Assembly: GCA_964356135.1 (NCBI GenBank)
Contig: CAYHGV010000074.1
Location: forward strand, 1-14,862
Direction of reading: 5' to 3'
DNA: 14,862 nt
Source: CAYHGV01 sp964356135
GTDB lineage: Bacteria; Hydrothermota; Tepidihabitantia; CAYHGV01
The position numbers and the translations under genes were made by a program. The notes below the pieces were generated by a model, which saw nothing but the letters and a program-made list of their open reading frames with translations, was not told where the DNA came from and did no database searches. The first letter of the stretch is position 1. Every line of letters starts with the position of its first letter. Below are positions 1 to 6,742 of the stretch, piece after piece.

Positions 1-1
1 C

Positions 2-217
2 CAGCTACCCATAGAGAGCCATGTTGGTCTGAAGGTCTATGATGTCAACGGACGGTTGGTGAGGAGGTTGGTGGATGGGAAACAGAAGCCGGGGTATTAC
101 TCCGTTTCCTGGGATGGTAAAGATGATCAGAATCGGAGGCTTGCTTCGGGTATCTATTTTTATCGGTTGGAGACGAAAGAATACAAATCAACAAAGAAAA
201 TTGTGCGGTTGAGATAA
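2..217 (+). CDS. C-terminal end of a secreted protein with a T9SS-type / FlgD-Ig-like sorting domain (5' partial)
   Basis: The frame is open from the window edge to TAA at 215-217 and gives 71 residues; the N-terminal part lies outside the window. The visible part reads as the last beta-sandwich module of a T9SS-type cargo protein: a strand ending VYDVNGRLVRRL, then KPGYYSVSWDGKDD, then ASGIYFYRL, and a basic tail ending KKIVRLR. The same order of motifs ends the proteins encoded at 10622-12037 and 12027-13541 and the relic ending at 13923. In the family this domain sends an exported protein through the outer membrane and is usually removed or used for anchoring. What the main body does cannot be seen. 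Confidence is high for the domain type and low for the cargo's function. Confidence 0.85.
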   Translation, partial: QLPIESHVGLKVYDVNGRLVRRLVDGKQKPGYYSVSWDGKDDQNRRLASGIYFYRLETKEYKSTKKIVRLR

Positions 218-221
218 TATT

Positions 222-253
222 GGTTAACTGGTTAGATGGTTAAATAGTTAACT
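222..253. repeat. Four tandem octamers (GGTTAACT-like)
   Basis: Positions 222-229, 230-237, 238-245 and 246-253 read GGTTAACT, GGTTAGAT, GGTTAAAT and AGTTAACT, four adjacent copies of one 8-base unit. The outer copies are also inverse complements (GTTAACT at 223-229, AGTTAAC at 246-252), so a 7-bp stem with a 16-nt loop is possible just after the stop at 217. No T-run follows, so it is not a standard intrinsic terminator. Confidence 0.6.
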
Positions 254-321
254 GACAGGCTTTACATCTTTCTAAATCATTTCCAAATAAAACTGGCAAG
301 GTAACTCCAAACTTTTTCCTA

Positions 322-349
322 TTGATTAAGATGTTGTTTAGAGTAGAAT
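322..349 (+). promoter_or_regulatory. Promoter of the 356 gene, predicted leaderless
   Basis: A -35 TTGATT (322-327), a 16-nt spacer and a -10 TAGAAT (344-349) are followed after exactly 6 nt by the ATG at 356. Transcription would begin at about the start codon. No Shine-Dalgarno sequence is present. The same spacing recurs before the ATGs at 5195 and 6777. Confidence 0.55.
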
Positions 350-355
350 TATTAT

Positions 356-763
356 ATGGCGCAGGAGCAGAAGTCGAGCTTAGAAAAAATTGACGAGATT
401 TTAAAAAAAGATAATCGCTATCGGGCGGAGGCGTATTTTTTCCTTTTGGCAGCATTGGAGTATTCGCTGGAAAAATTAGGGATGAGGCGGCACTTAACCG
501 GCAAGGAACTTTTAGACGGGATTAAGGAGTTTGCTATCCGGCAGTACGGCCCGATGACGAAAACGGTTTTTGAATCATGGGGAGTGAAGGCGACCGATGA
601 TTTCGGCGAGATCGTATTCAACATGGTTGAGGTTGGAGTTCTCTCTCGAACCGAACAGGATACGAAGGAAGATTTTCATGGTGTCTACGATTTCGAGGAA
701 GTCTTTGTCAAACAATATCCGTTCCGAATAGATAATAAAAAAAATCCGCAATCCGAAGGATAG
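356..763 (+). CDS. Minf_1886-family conserved small protein
   Basis: This 135-residue cytoplasmic protein has no signal peptide and no membrane segment. The sequence matches my recollection of the Minf_1886 family: an N-terminal RYRAEAYFFLLAALEYSLEKL helix, then HLTGKELLDGIKEFAIRQYG, PMTKTVFESWGV, then TDDFGEIVFNMVEVGVLSRT and a DFHGVYDFEEVF segment near residues 105-118. The family is widespread in Planctomycetes, Verrucomicrobia and candidate phyla and, as far as I know, has no assigned function. Family length is about 130 residues, so this one is full length. The ATG is chosen because the family alignment begins just after it and a promoter ends 6 nt before it. There is no Shine-Dalgarno site. 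The gene appears to be its own transcription unit, ahead of the helicase gene 117 nt downstream. Confidence 0.85.
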   Translation: MAQEQKSSLEKIDEILKKDNRYRAEAYFFLLAALEYSLEKLGMRRHLTGKELLDGIKEFAIRQYGPMTKTVFESWGVKATDDFGEIVFNMVEVGVLSRTEQDTKEDFHGVYDFEEVFVKQYPFRIDNKKNPQSEG

Positions 764-827
764 ATGGAACGAAGTGACATCAATGACAGCGAATAAGACG
801 AATCGGACCGAATATTTCAAAAATTTT

Positions 828-860
828 ATTCGAGTAATTCGGTATCATTCGATAAATTCG
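828..860. repeat. Four phased ATTCG boxes upstream of the helicase gene
   Basis: ATTCG occurs at 828-832, 837-841, 847-851 and 856-860, with start-to-start steps of 9, 10 and 9 nt, close to one DNA helical turn, and ends 20 nt before the GTG at 881. Such phasing could be a protein-binding array, but the motif is short and AT-rich, so chance is a real possibility. Confidence 0.3.
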
Positions 861-880
861 CTAACCTATTTGTTTCACCC

Positions 881-2866
881 GTGACAATCCGTCGATTAAT
901 CGAAAAGGAGCTGGCGGTTGCCGGCGGGCTGTCTCAGATTATGGACAATTTTGAGGACCGGCCCGAACAACGGCAGATGGCGCTTGCGGTCTGGGATGCC
1001 CTGGAGGCAGGTAACCATCTCCTGGTCGAAGCGGGTACCGGTGTCGGCAAGAGCTTGGCGTATCTTTTGCCGACCGCCTTGTGGTCATTGAAAGAAAACA
1101 AAAAAGTCGTCATCGCTACCGGCACCAAAATCCTTCAGACCCAGCTCATTTATAAAGATATACCGATTGTTAAAAAACTGGTCGGAGATGAACTGAAGAC
1201 CGAAATTGTCTATGGCCAGGAGAATTATGTATGCAAGCGAAGGCTTTTTACTGCCACCACCTACGGGTTATTCGATACGAAAGAAGAAATGGATGAAATT
1301 TCCCGAATTGTCGACTGGATTAAAATCAGCTCCGGGATTCTCTTTGACTATCCCGAGTCGGTCGTCCCTTCAATCCTCGAAAAAATTACCCGTGATTCTG
1401 AAGCCTGCCCGGGAAGGCGCTGCGCCTACTACCAGGAATGTATTTACTATCGGGCGAAGGCGCGCTGGGATGGGGCGCATCTGCTCGTTGCCAACCACCA
1501 TCTGCTCTTAGCTCATATCCAGACCGGCTACCGGCTCCTGCCCGAGTTTGCGGCGGTGGTGCTGGATGAAGCGCACCGGTTGGAAGAAGTGGCGGCGAAC
1601 AGCTTTGGACTGGAGCTTTCCAATACCGGCATTGGGCGGCTGTTGTCATCGCTCTATAATCCCAGGTTTGGTCGGGGTTTTTTGACGAGAATTGAAATGA
1701 GTGATGAGCAGCGCGAGCGGCTCGCCGGGCTGGTGCGCAGCGGCCAGGAGCAGGTGAAAACGTTTTTTTCAGAAGTGCGGGCGTGGCTGGGCAGGGACGG
1801 TAAGAAGAAAGTCGAAGAGAAAAACTTTGTCGAAAATATTCTCGACGATACGTTACGCCAGATTGGGATTGAGCTGGTTGAAATCCATAAGCAGGAGGTT
1901 GATGAGAATCTGGCGTTTGAGATCGAGAGTTATGCCCGGCGGGTGGAGCGCCGCCGGACCGGGTTGAATAATTTTTTGGAGATCGCCGATTCGAATTCGG
2001 TTTACTGGGTCGAACGAGCCGAGCGGGATAAAATTGTCCTCGAGAGCGCTCTGATCGAAGTCGGCGAGGTGCTCCAGAAATACCTGTTTGAGGTTATACC
2101 GACTTCGATTCTTACCTCGGCGACCCTGGCATGTAATAAGGACTTCAGCTTTATCAGCCAGCGGCTCGGATTAGACCAGTATCAAGCACTGCTGGTTGCA
2201 TCTCCTTTCAACTATCAGAAGCAGGCACTGATTTATATCGGCACCGATTTACCGTTGCCGACCGAAGAGGAGATGTTTTATGACGCAGCCGCCCGCCGAA
2301 TTGGCGAGATGCTGGCGATAACCAAGGGGAGGGCATTGGTGCTCTTTACGAGCTTTCGGGCGCTCGAGGCGGTGTTTGAGCGTCTCGCTCGCCAGACTCC
2401 GGACGAACTTCCGTTTACGCTCCTCTGTCAGGGAGAGGGTCCCCGCCAACAACTGTTAGACCAGTTCAAGAGCGATATCCCTTCGGTTTTGTTTGCCACC
2501 CAATCGTTCTGGCAGGGAGTGGATGTGCCGGGTGAGGCGCTCCTCTGCCTGATCATTACCCGGCTGCCGTTTGATGTTCCGGATGATCCGCGGGTTACGG
2601 CGATCGTCAACCGATTAAAGAATTTGAACCAGGATCCATTCCAGTCCTATCAATTGCCCCAGGCGGTTTTACGGCTGCGGCAGGGATTCGGGCGGCTGAT
2701 TCGAAGTCAAAAGGATTACGGCGTAGTCTGCATATTAGATAACCGGGTAGTAAAAAAGGCTTACGGCCAAAAATTTTTAGCCGCATTACCCCGCTGTCCG
2801 ATCACCGGCAAAATTGGTGATGTTAAAAAATTTCTCGACCGCTATGCCGAAGCCGATTTATCTTGA
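881..2866 (+). CDS. dinG: DinG/XPD-type ATP-dependent DNA helicase with iron-sulfur cluster
   Basis: This 661-residue superfamily 2 helicase belongs to the XPD/Rad3/DinG group, which unwinds DNA 5'->3' in repair and in clearing R-loops or collided forks. Walker A is AGTGVGKS at residues 51-58. Four cysteines, C118, C176, C181 and C187, fit the 4Fe-4S cluster domain between Walker A and the DEAH box (LDEAH, 228-232). SFWQGVDVPG (542-551) and QGFGRLIRS (601-609) are the C-terminal motor motifs, the last carrying the arginine finger. No exonuclease domain is fused at the N terminus. The GTG at 881 has no clear Shine-Dalgarno site; the ATG at 941 (residue 21, just ahead of the FEDRPEQRQM nucleotide-handling segment) is an alternative start. 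The 3' end overlaps the radical SAM gene by 23 nt, so the two are probably co-transcribed. The symbol denotes the family; a YoaA-like paralogue is equally possible. Confidence 0.93.
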   Translation: MTIRRLIEKELAVAGGLSQIMDNFEDRPEQRQMALAVWDALEAGNHLLVEAGTGVGKSLAYLLPTALWSLKENKKVVIATGTKILQTQLIYKDIPIVKKLVGDELKTEIVYGQENYVCKRRLFTATTYGLFDTKEEMDEISRIVDWIKISSGILFDYPESVVPSILEKITRDSEACPGRRCAYYQECIYYRAKARWDGAHLLVANHHLLLAHIQTGYRLLPEFAAVVLDEAHRLEEVAANSFGLELSNTGIGRLLSSLYNPRFGRGFLTRIEMSDEQRERLAGLVRSGQEQVKTFFSEVRAWLGRDGKKKVEEKNFVENILDDTLRQIGIELVEIHKQEVDENLAFEIESYARRVERRRTGLNNFLEIADSNSVYWVERAERDKIVLESALIEVGEVLQKYLFEVIPTSILTSATLACNKDFSFISQRLGLDQYQALLVASPFNYQKQALIYIGTDLPLPTEEEMFYDAAARRIGEMLAITKGRALVLFTSFRALEAVFERLARQTPDELPFTLLCQGEGPRQQLLDQFKSDIPSVLFATQSFWQGVDVPGEALLCLIITRLPFDVPDDPRVTAIVNRLKNLNQDPFQSYQLPQAVLRLRQGFGRLIRSQKDYGVVCILDNRVVKKAYGQKFLAALPRCPITGKIGDVKKFLDRYAEADLS

Positions 2867-3746
2867 AACCTACCGGAGTGGAGTGCTTGCCCAAAAACGG
2901 GATCGATTGATTGAAACGCTCAGTTGCTGCCGGCTCTGCCCGCGGGATTGCAAAGTCGACCGGATTTTCGGTGAACTCGGCCATTGCCAGACCGGTGCCG
3001 AACCAGTAGTTTCATCGGTTGGTCCTCATTTTGGAGAAGAGCCGGAACTGGTTGGTAAAAACGGCTCGGGGACGATTTTTTTTGCCTATTGCAATTTAAA
3101 CTGTGTGTTTTGTCAAAACTTCGATCAAAGCCAGTTAGGGGAGGGAAGGACGGTGAGACCCGAACAATTGGCCGAGATGATGCTGGCACTTCAGGACCTC
3201 GGCTGCCATAATATAAATCTTGTCAGTCCCAGCCATGTTGTTGCGCAGTTCGTCGATGCGTTGCAGGGTGCGGTCGAAAGCGGGCTTGAGCTGCCGATGG
3301 TCTATAATTCCGGTGGCTATGATTCAGTCGAAACTCTGAAGATTTTAGACGGAGTGATAGATATTTATATGCCCGACACCAAATATGCCGATGAAGCATG
3401 CGGACGGAAGTATTCCAACGCACCGGACTATCCTGAGATCAACCGGGCGGCGCTCCGGGAAATGCACCGGCAGGTTGGAGATCTGGTCTGTAACCAGCAG
3501 GGGGTAGCCGAACGAGGCTTACTGATTCGGCATTTGGTTATGCCCAACCGGATTGGCGGCTCATTTGAGGTTTTACAGTTTATTGCCGAAGAGCTATCGC
3601 AGGAGAGCTATGTTAATATTATGTTTCAGTACCGTCCCGGTTATCGGGCAGACCACTATCCCGAACTTCATGGCCAGCCCAGTCCGGCCGAGTTCGAGGA
3701 GGTCGTAGATTACGCACGGAGTTTGGGGCTTCACCGGGGATTGTAA
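2844..3746 (+). CDS. PflX-like (COG1313) radical SAM protein
   Basis: This 300-residue cytoplasmic enzyme has the radical SAM motif C-x3-C-x2-C at C83, C87 and C90 (AYCNLNCVFCQN). It would bind a 4Fe-4S cluster and cleave S-adenosylmethionine to a 5'-deoxyadenosyl radical. An additional N-terminal cysteine set (C28, C29, C32, C36 and C48, within CCRLCPRDCKVDR and GELGHCQTG), followed by PHFGEEPELVG and GSGTIFF, is characteristic of the PflX/COG1313 family, related to pyruvate formate-lyase activases. The family's substrate is not established. I choose the ATG at 2844 because family proteins begin close to this point. ATG 2820 or TTG 2814 would add 8 or 10 residues lying inside the helicase gene. 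None of these starts has a strong Shine-Dalgarno, and translation is probably coupled to the overlapping helicase frame. No glycyl-radical partner is visible. Confidence 0.88.
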   Translation: MPKPIYLETYRSGVLAQKRDRLIETLSCCRLCPRDCKVDRIFGELGHCQTGAEPVVSSVGPHFGEEPELVGKNGSGTIFFAYCNLNCVFCQNFDQSQLGEGRTVRPEQLAEMMLALQDLGCHNINLVSPSHVVAQFVDALQGAVESGLELPMVYNSGGYDSVETLKILDGVIDIYMPDTKYADEACGRKYSNAPDYPEINRAALREMHRQVGDLVCNQQGVAERGLLIRHLVMPNRIGGSFEVLQFIAEELSQESYVNIMFQYRPGYRADHYPELHGQPSPAEFEEVVDYARSLGLHRGL

Positions 3747-3756
3747 ATCCTAAAAG

Positions 3757-3811
3757 GTTAACCACAGATTCACACAGATAAATCAAGATAGATTACAGAT
3801 TAATTTAGATT
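3757..3811 (+). repeat. TAACCAC-headed intergenic repeat with CACAGAT/CAGATT units
   Basis: Directly after the radical SAM stop the sequence reads GTTAACCACAGATT, then CACACAGAT, then further TAGATT, ACAGATT and TAGATT units. It resembles the AACCAC(A/G)-type short intergenic repeats seen in many environmental bacterial genomes (recollection). Related copies begin at 4853 and 4964, on the other side of the minus-strand gene pair. Confidence 0.5.
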
Positions 3812-3860
3812 GGTACTTCGTGTCCATTGGCGGCTACGAAGGTTGGTTTTCCGTTTATAG

Positions 3861-3897
3861 TTAAAAAAAACCGCCCCCAAGGTGGGCGGGGGCGGTT
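3861..3897 (-). terminator. Intrinsic terminator of the minus-strand operon
   Basis: A perfect 10-bp stem, AACCGCCCCC at 3869-3878 pairing with GGGGGCGGTT at 3888-3897 around a 9-nt loop, is followed on the minus strand by eight T residues (A run at 3863-3870 on the plus strand). The T tract lies on the side expected for transcription from 4804 towards 3992 only. It sits about 95 nt past the stop at 3992. Confidence 0.9.
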
Positions 3898-3991
3898 CAG
3901 AGAGGAAGTGAGATGAAAGGGAGGTGAACTATGAGTGATTAATTATAAAATTCCCGAGAAACCTTGTCAAGAGGAAAAATTAAGGTGTCCG

Positions 3992-4402
3992 TTATTTTAT
4001 CTTTTTGGCGACTTCCTTCCCCGAGCCGCCTTCATAGCTCCAGTTACCTTCCAAGGTTCCGTCTATTCTCACTTTGTAAACGATGAGATTGAGGTCTCCC
4101 TGCTCGCCCGGTTTATCTGGAAGCTCGATGGTATAGGAGATTGCGACCACATCGTCCATCATCAGGCCGATGCCTTTGAAACTTTGACCGGTAGCTTCAA
4201 TTGAACCGGAGACCCGGAGTATCCCGCCATCGTTCCTGATAATCATCGAAGCCTGGTATTGCGATCCATCAGGATTGGTGCCTTCGACCGTATAACCGCC
4301 GGCGATATCATCAAGCGAAAGTTTTTTTACTCTTTCCTTCACTTTACCCGGACCCGGACAGGCTAACGCCAGTATAAAAATCAGGGGAAGATATTTTTTC
4401 AT
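3992..4402 (-). CDS. Small lipoprotein with GTNPxGSxY motif (paralogue of its upstream neighbour)
   Basis: This 136-residue protein starts with a lipoprotein signal peptide: MKKYLPLIFILALAC, with lipobox LALAC and the lipidated cysteine at C15. It would be anchored in a membrane after cleavage. The mature part is predicted to be beta-rich and carries GGYTVEGTNPDGSQY (about 35-49), LRVSGSIEATGQSFKGIGLM, VVAISYTIE, LNLIVYKV and a final LEGNWSYEGG. The same string of motifs occurs in the protein encoded immediately upstream (4412-4804), so the pair arose by duplication. I do not recognise a characterised family. A strong Shine-Dalgarno (AGGAGGTT, 4406-4413) overlaps the upstream stop codon, so translation is probably coupled. 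Function is unknown; an exported ligand-binding or structural role is only a guess. Confidence 0.85.
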   Translation of the reverse strand: MKKYLPLIFILALACPGPGKVKERVKKLSLDDIAGGYTVEGTNPDGSQYQASMIIRNDGGILRVSGSIEATGQSFKGIGLMMDDVVAISYTIELPDKPGEQGDLNLIVYKVRIDGTLEGNWSYEGGSGKEVAKKIK

Positions 4403-4411
4403 GGCAACCTC

Positions 4412-4804
4412 CTATTCCTGTTCCGCTCGCTCGTGGCCGATGCCTTCTCCATCGGTCCAGATGCCATCGAGCACAATGCGGGTGTCGGTCTTTTTTACTT
4501 TGTAGAGGTTGAGATTAATGAAAGACATTCCTTCTTCCCCTTTTTGGGTGATCCCGTAGGATAGGGCGAGTTTGTCGCCTTCGAGCATGGCGATGCCATA
4601 GAAATTTTGACCGTTGCCGATACTACCGGAAGCACGTAGCGTTCCATGTTCCAAGGTGAGAATCATGGTGCCTGAATAACCGGAGCCACTGGGGTTGGTT
4701 CCGGTAACCGTATAGGTACCGATCAATTCTCGGGGAGCGATTTGCATTCCGACCGCGACCGCTATAGCGCCGGTCAGCAGACCGAGCAGAACTTTTTTTA
4801 CCAT
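4412..4804 (-). CDS. Small exported protein with GTNPxGSxY motif
   Basis: This 130-residue protein has an N-terminal hydrophobic signal, MVKKVLLGLLTGAIAVAVG, with no lipobox cysteine, so it is exported but not lipidated, unlike its paralogue at 3992-4402. Shared motifs are IGTYTVTGTNPSGSGY (28-43), LRASGSIGNGQNFYGIAML, LALSYGI, INLNLYKV and LDGIWTDGEG. The start at 4804 is fixed by the Shine-Dalgarno AAAGGAGG, 5 nt ahead of the ATG, and by the signal peptide starting there. The frame stays open further upstream to an ATG at 4981, but that extension is repeat-derived and would bury the signal peptide. It is the first gene of a two-gene operon, separated from the second by 9 nt. No known family was recognised. 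Confidence 0.85.
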   Translation of the reverse strand: MVKKVLLGLLTGAIAVAVGMQIAPRELIGTYTVTGTNPSGSGYSGTMILTLEHGTLRASGSIGNGQNFYGIAMLEGDKLALSYGITQKGEEGMSFINLNLYKVKKTDTRIVLDGIWTDGEGIGHERAEQE

Positions 4805-4852
4805 TGTTCCTCCTTTTGGATTTTCCAGTTTATCGGTTGCCTGAATCCAGTC

Positions 4853-4980
4853 ATAACCACGAAGAGACACGAAGGAAATTTTAGAATTGCCATAGGCGGT
4901 TAACCTTAGGTTGCTTTTCGGGTTTGTCAAGGGTAGGGGAGGGAAACTTCTCAAGAAGCCATTTTTAACCACAAAGGGCA
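4853..4980 (+). repeat. Two more TAACCAC-headed intergenic repeats
   Basis: ATAACCACGAAG followed by AGACACGAAGG lies at 4853-4875, and TTTAACCACAAAGGG at 4963-4977. Both share the TAACCAC head with the repeat at 3757, followed by purine-rich CACGAAG- or CACAAAG-type units. They lie in the 390-nt gap (4805-5194) between the divergent minus-strand operon and the adenylate cyclase gene. I see no gene in that gap. Confidence 0.5.
4903..4930 (-). promoter_or_regulatory. Promoter of the small exported protein operon
   Basis: On the minus strand a -35 TTGACA (4930-4925), a 16-nt spacer and TAAGGT (4908-4903) form a sigma70-type promoter. It would give a leader of about 90 nt before the Shine-Dalgarno and ATG at 4804. 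The flanks (CCC before, AAACCCGAA after the -35) resemble those of the promoter at 10517. The -10 is weak. Confidence 0.4.
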
Positions 4981-5032
4981 TTCTCCATTAAATATACATT
5001 ATACTATAATTAAATCAGGTAATCTAATGGGG

Positions 5033-5096
5033 CAAGCACACAAAGAAAAAGACTTGGAAAATTAATGAATTATAATAATTCTTTCTTTGTGCTTTG
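5033..5096. repeat. Imperfect inverted repeat upstream of the adenylate cyclase
   Basis: CAAGCACACAAAGAAA beginning at 5033 and TTTCTTTGTGCTTTG ending at 5096 are near inverse complements, differing by a 2-nt bulge, around an AT-rich centre (AATTAATGAATTATAATAATT-type palindromic sequence). The arms again use the CACAAAG unit seen in the neighbouring repeats. It could form a cruciform or RNA hairpin but has no terminator T-run. Confidence 0.45.
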
Positions 5097-5160
5097 AGGT
5101 AAAATGTAGTTTTTCAGGACTCTCAGAGGAAGACTTCTGAAGAAGTATTCGATTGTTCTC

Positions 5161-5188
5161 TTGACTGCGGGTGCCGAGCCGGTAAGAT
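5161..5188 (+). promoter_or_regulatory. Promoter of the adenylate cyclase gene, predicted leaderless
   Basis: TTGACT (5161-5166), 16 nt, TAAGAT (5183-5188), then 6 nt to the ATG at 5195. There is no Shine-Dalgarno sequence. The geometry is identical to the sites before 356 and 6777. Confidence 0.6.
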
Positions 5189-5194
5189 AGAATA

Positions 5195-6574
5195 ATGCGG
5201 GTGAGCATAAAACTGAAATTGAGTTTTCTTATTTTCCTGCTCGTGGTCGTGTTAATGGGGGCGGGCAGTCTGTTGATCCTCCGGCAGGTCCGCAAGGCGT
5301 TCTTAGCCGAGCTCAATATCCGGGGAGAGATTCTGGCAAACACGATCGCTTTCAATGCCGTTGATGCCCTGGTTGGTAACGATGAACCGGCATTGACACT
5401 GATCATGGCTGATGCCCTCAAACATCCGGGAGTTGTCTATGCTTTTATCCTCGACGAACATGGGAATTTGGCCCCGACCATAGTCAAAAAAGGTGCGGGC
5501 GGTAAGCCGGATTTCATTATCGAATTGTGGCGAAAACCCTATTCCGAAGCTCAGGTGAAAGTCACTACCGGTAGAAGCTATGAGACGGTTGCGCCGATTA
5601 CGCTTGGAACCGAACGGTCAATTGGCGAGGTTCATCTCGGATTTGATCTGGGGAGTCTCCATGCGACAACCAATCGAATTCAGATTATTATTCTCATGAT
5701 TACGGTAACCGGGATTATCTTCGGAATCATCGGGAGTTTTTCTTTGGCATCGCTGATCGTCAGGCCGGTGAAAGCCCTGGTGAGAGGCGTGCAGGCGATC
5801 GGGCAGGGCGATTTCGACCAGCGGATTCGGCTTCGGTCGCGGGATGAGATTGGTGACCTGACCGATGCGTTCAATAGTATGGCAAAAAGTTTGCGGGAGA
5901 AGGAGCTGATCAAAGATGCTTTTCGCCGGTATGTTTCGCCGAAGGTGACGAGCGAGATTTTCAAAGACCCGGACCGGTATCACCATGCACTGACCGGTGA
6001 AAAACGGACGGCGGCAGTGCTGTTTGCCGATATCCGGGGATTCACACCCATGACCGAACGGCTGCCGGCGGAGGAGGTTGTGAATCTCCTTAATTCCTAC
6101 TTTACCACCGTCTCCAAGGTTATTTTCCAGTACAGCGGTACGGTCGATAAATTCATGGGTGACTGTATTATGGCTATCTTTGGCGCGCCGATTGTCGAAG
6201 AACATCATGCCGCCAGTGCGGTTCGGGCGTCACTGGCGATTCAGGAAGCGATGCGGCAATTGAATATCGAGCGCAGCCAGCAGGGGAAGGAACCAATTTG
6301 GGTAGGAATTGGGATTAACTCGGGCGAGGTGGTCGTCGGTAATATTGGCTCCCAGGAGCGGTTGGATTACACGGCAGTGGGTGATGTCGTTAATTTAGCC
6401 CAGCGGCTTCAAGAATTGGCGGCGGCGGGCGAGATTATGGTCTCGGACTCGGTATTTAAGGAGACCGCCGGTCAATTTTTGATTTCGGCGTTACAACCGA
6501 TGATGGTGAAAGGGAAGAAGGAGCCGATACGCTCGTATCTCGTTAAAGGCATCATGCCGGGAACGAAGCGCTAA
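5195..6574 (+). CDS. Membrane-bound class III adenylate cyclase with HAMP domain
   Basis: This 459-residue inner-membrane enzyme converts ATP to cAMP. A first membrane helix (about 8-29) is followed by a periplasmic sensor region (30-160), a second helix (163-188), a HAMP linker (about 188-240; VRPVKALVRGVQAIGQGDFDQ, RDEIGDLTDAFNSMA) and a class III cyclase domain (about 270-430). All catalytic residues are visible: metal-binding aspartates D279 (FADIRGFT) and D323 (KFMGD), substrate-selecting K319 and T393, and transition-state N400 and R404 (GDVVNLAQR). The K/T pair indicates adenylate rather than guanylate cyclase. The periplasmic part is probably Cache-like, but I cannot identify its ligand. 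The ATG at 5195 fits both the first helix and the promoter ending 6 nt upstream. No cAMP receptor gene is visible; the next operon encodes PorX, whose family has phosphodiesterase activity. Confidence 0.93.
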   Translation: MRVSIKLKLSFLIFLLVVVLMGAGSLLILRQVRKAFLAELNIRGEILANTIAFNAVDALVGNDEPALTLIMADALKHPGVVYAFILDEHGNLAPTIVKKGAGGKPDFIIELWRKPYSEAQVKVTTGRSYETVAPITLGTERSIGEVHLGFDLGSLHATTNRIQIIILMITVTGIIFGIIGSFSLASLIVRPVKALVRGVQAIGQGDFDQRIRLRSRDEIGDLTDAFNSMAKSLREKELIKDAFRRYVSPKVTSEIFKDPDRYHHALTGEKRTAAVLFADIRGFTPMTERLPAEEVVNLLNSYFTTVSKVIFQYSGTVDKFMGDCIMAIFGAPIVEEHHAASAVRASLAIQEAMRQLNIERSQQGKEPIWVGIGINSGEVVVGNIGSQERLDYTAVGDVVNLAQRLQELAAAGEIMVSDSVFKETAGQFLISALQPMMVKGKKEPIRSYLVKGIMPGTKR

Positions 6575-6578
6575 GACG

Positions 6579-6600
6579 GACGATTTCGGCATCAATCGTC
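6579..6600 (+). other. Short hairpin after the cyclase gene, in a GC-rich gap
   Basis: GACGATT (6579-6585) and AATCGTC (6594-6600) form a perfect 7-bp stem with an 8-nt loop, starting 5 nt after the cyclase stop. No T-run follows, so termination here would need Rho or another factor. The rest of the gap to 6742 is GC-rich with many short GGCGG/GCCG runs. I see no gene or recognised RNA in it. Confidence 0.35.
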
Positions 6601-6742
6601 TACAGCCTATCCGCACCATAAGCAGCACTGCGCCCCATGCCCGGAAGGAAAGTGCGGCCGTGATCAACCGTCGAAGCGGCAGCGGCGAACGGCAGGACAC
6701 CTCGGGCGGACAAAGGGATTGATATCGTCGGTGCCGTTTGCC

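Noticed and set aside
3935..4204. Plus-strand frame of 89 residues opposite the lipoprotein gene
   Set aside because: It lies antisense to a clear lipoprotein with signal peptide, lipobox and ribosome site, and resembles no protein.
4412..4981. Longer minus-strand frame starting at ATG 4981 for the small exported protein
   Set aside because: The extra 59 residues are encoded by repeat sequence, would bury the signal peptide, and ATG 4804 has a perfect Shine-Dalgarno.
222..5096. CRISPR array or insertion sequence from the short intergenic repeats
   Set aside because: The octamers have no spacers, the TAACCAC units are irregular and far apart, and no transposase, cas gene or target-site duplication is seen.
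5618..6208. 196-residue minus-strand frame inside the cyclase gene
   Set aside because: It is antisense to conserved HAMP and cyclase motifs; composition is that of a shadow frame.
6640..6670. Possible RNase P-like GGAAGGAAAGTGCGG segment
   Set aside because: It only loosely resembles the conserved GAGGAAAGTCC core, and the remaining conserved elements and the expected length are absent.
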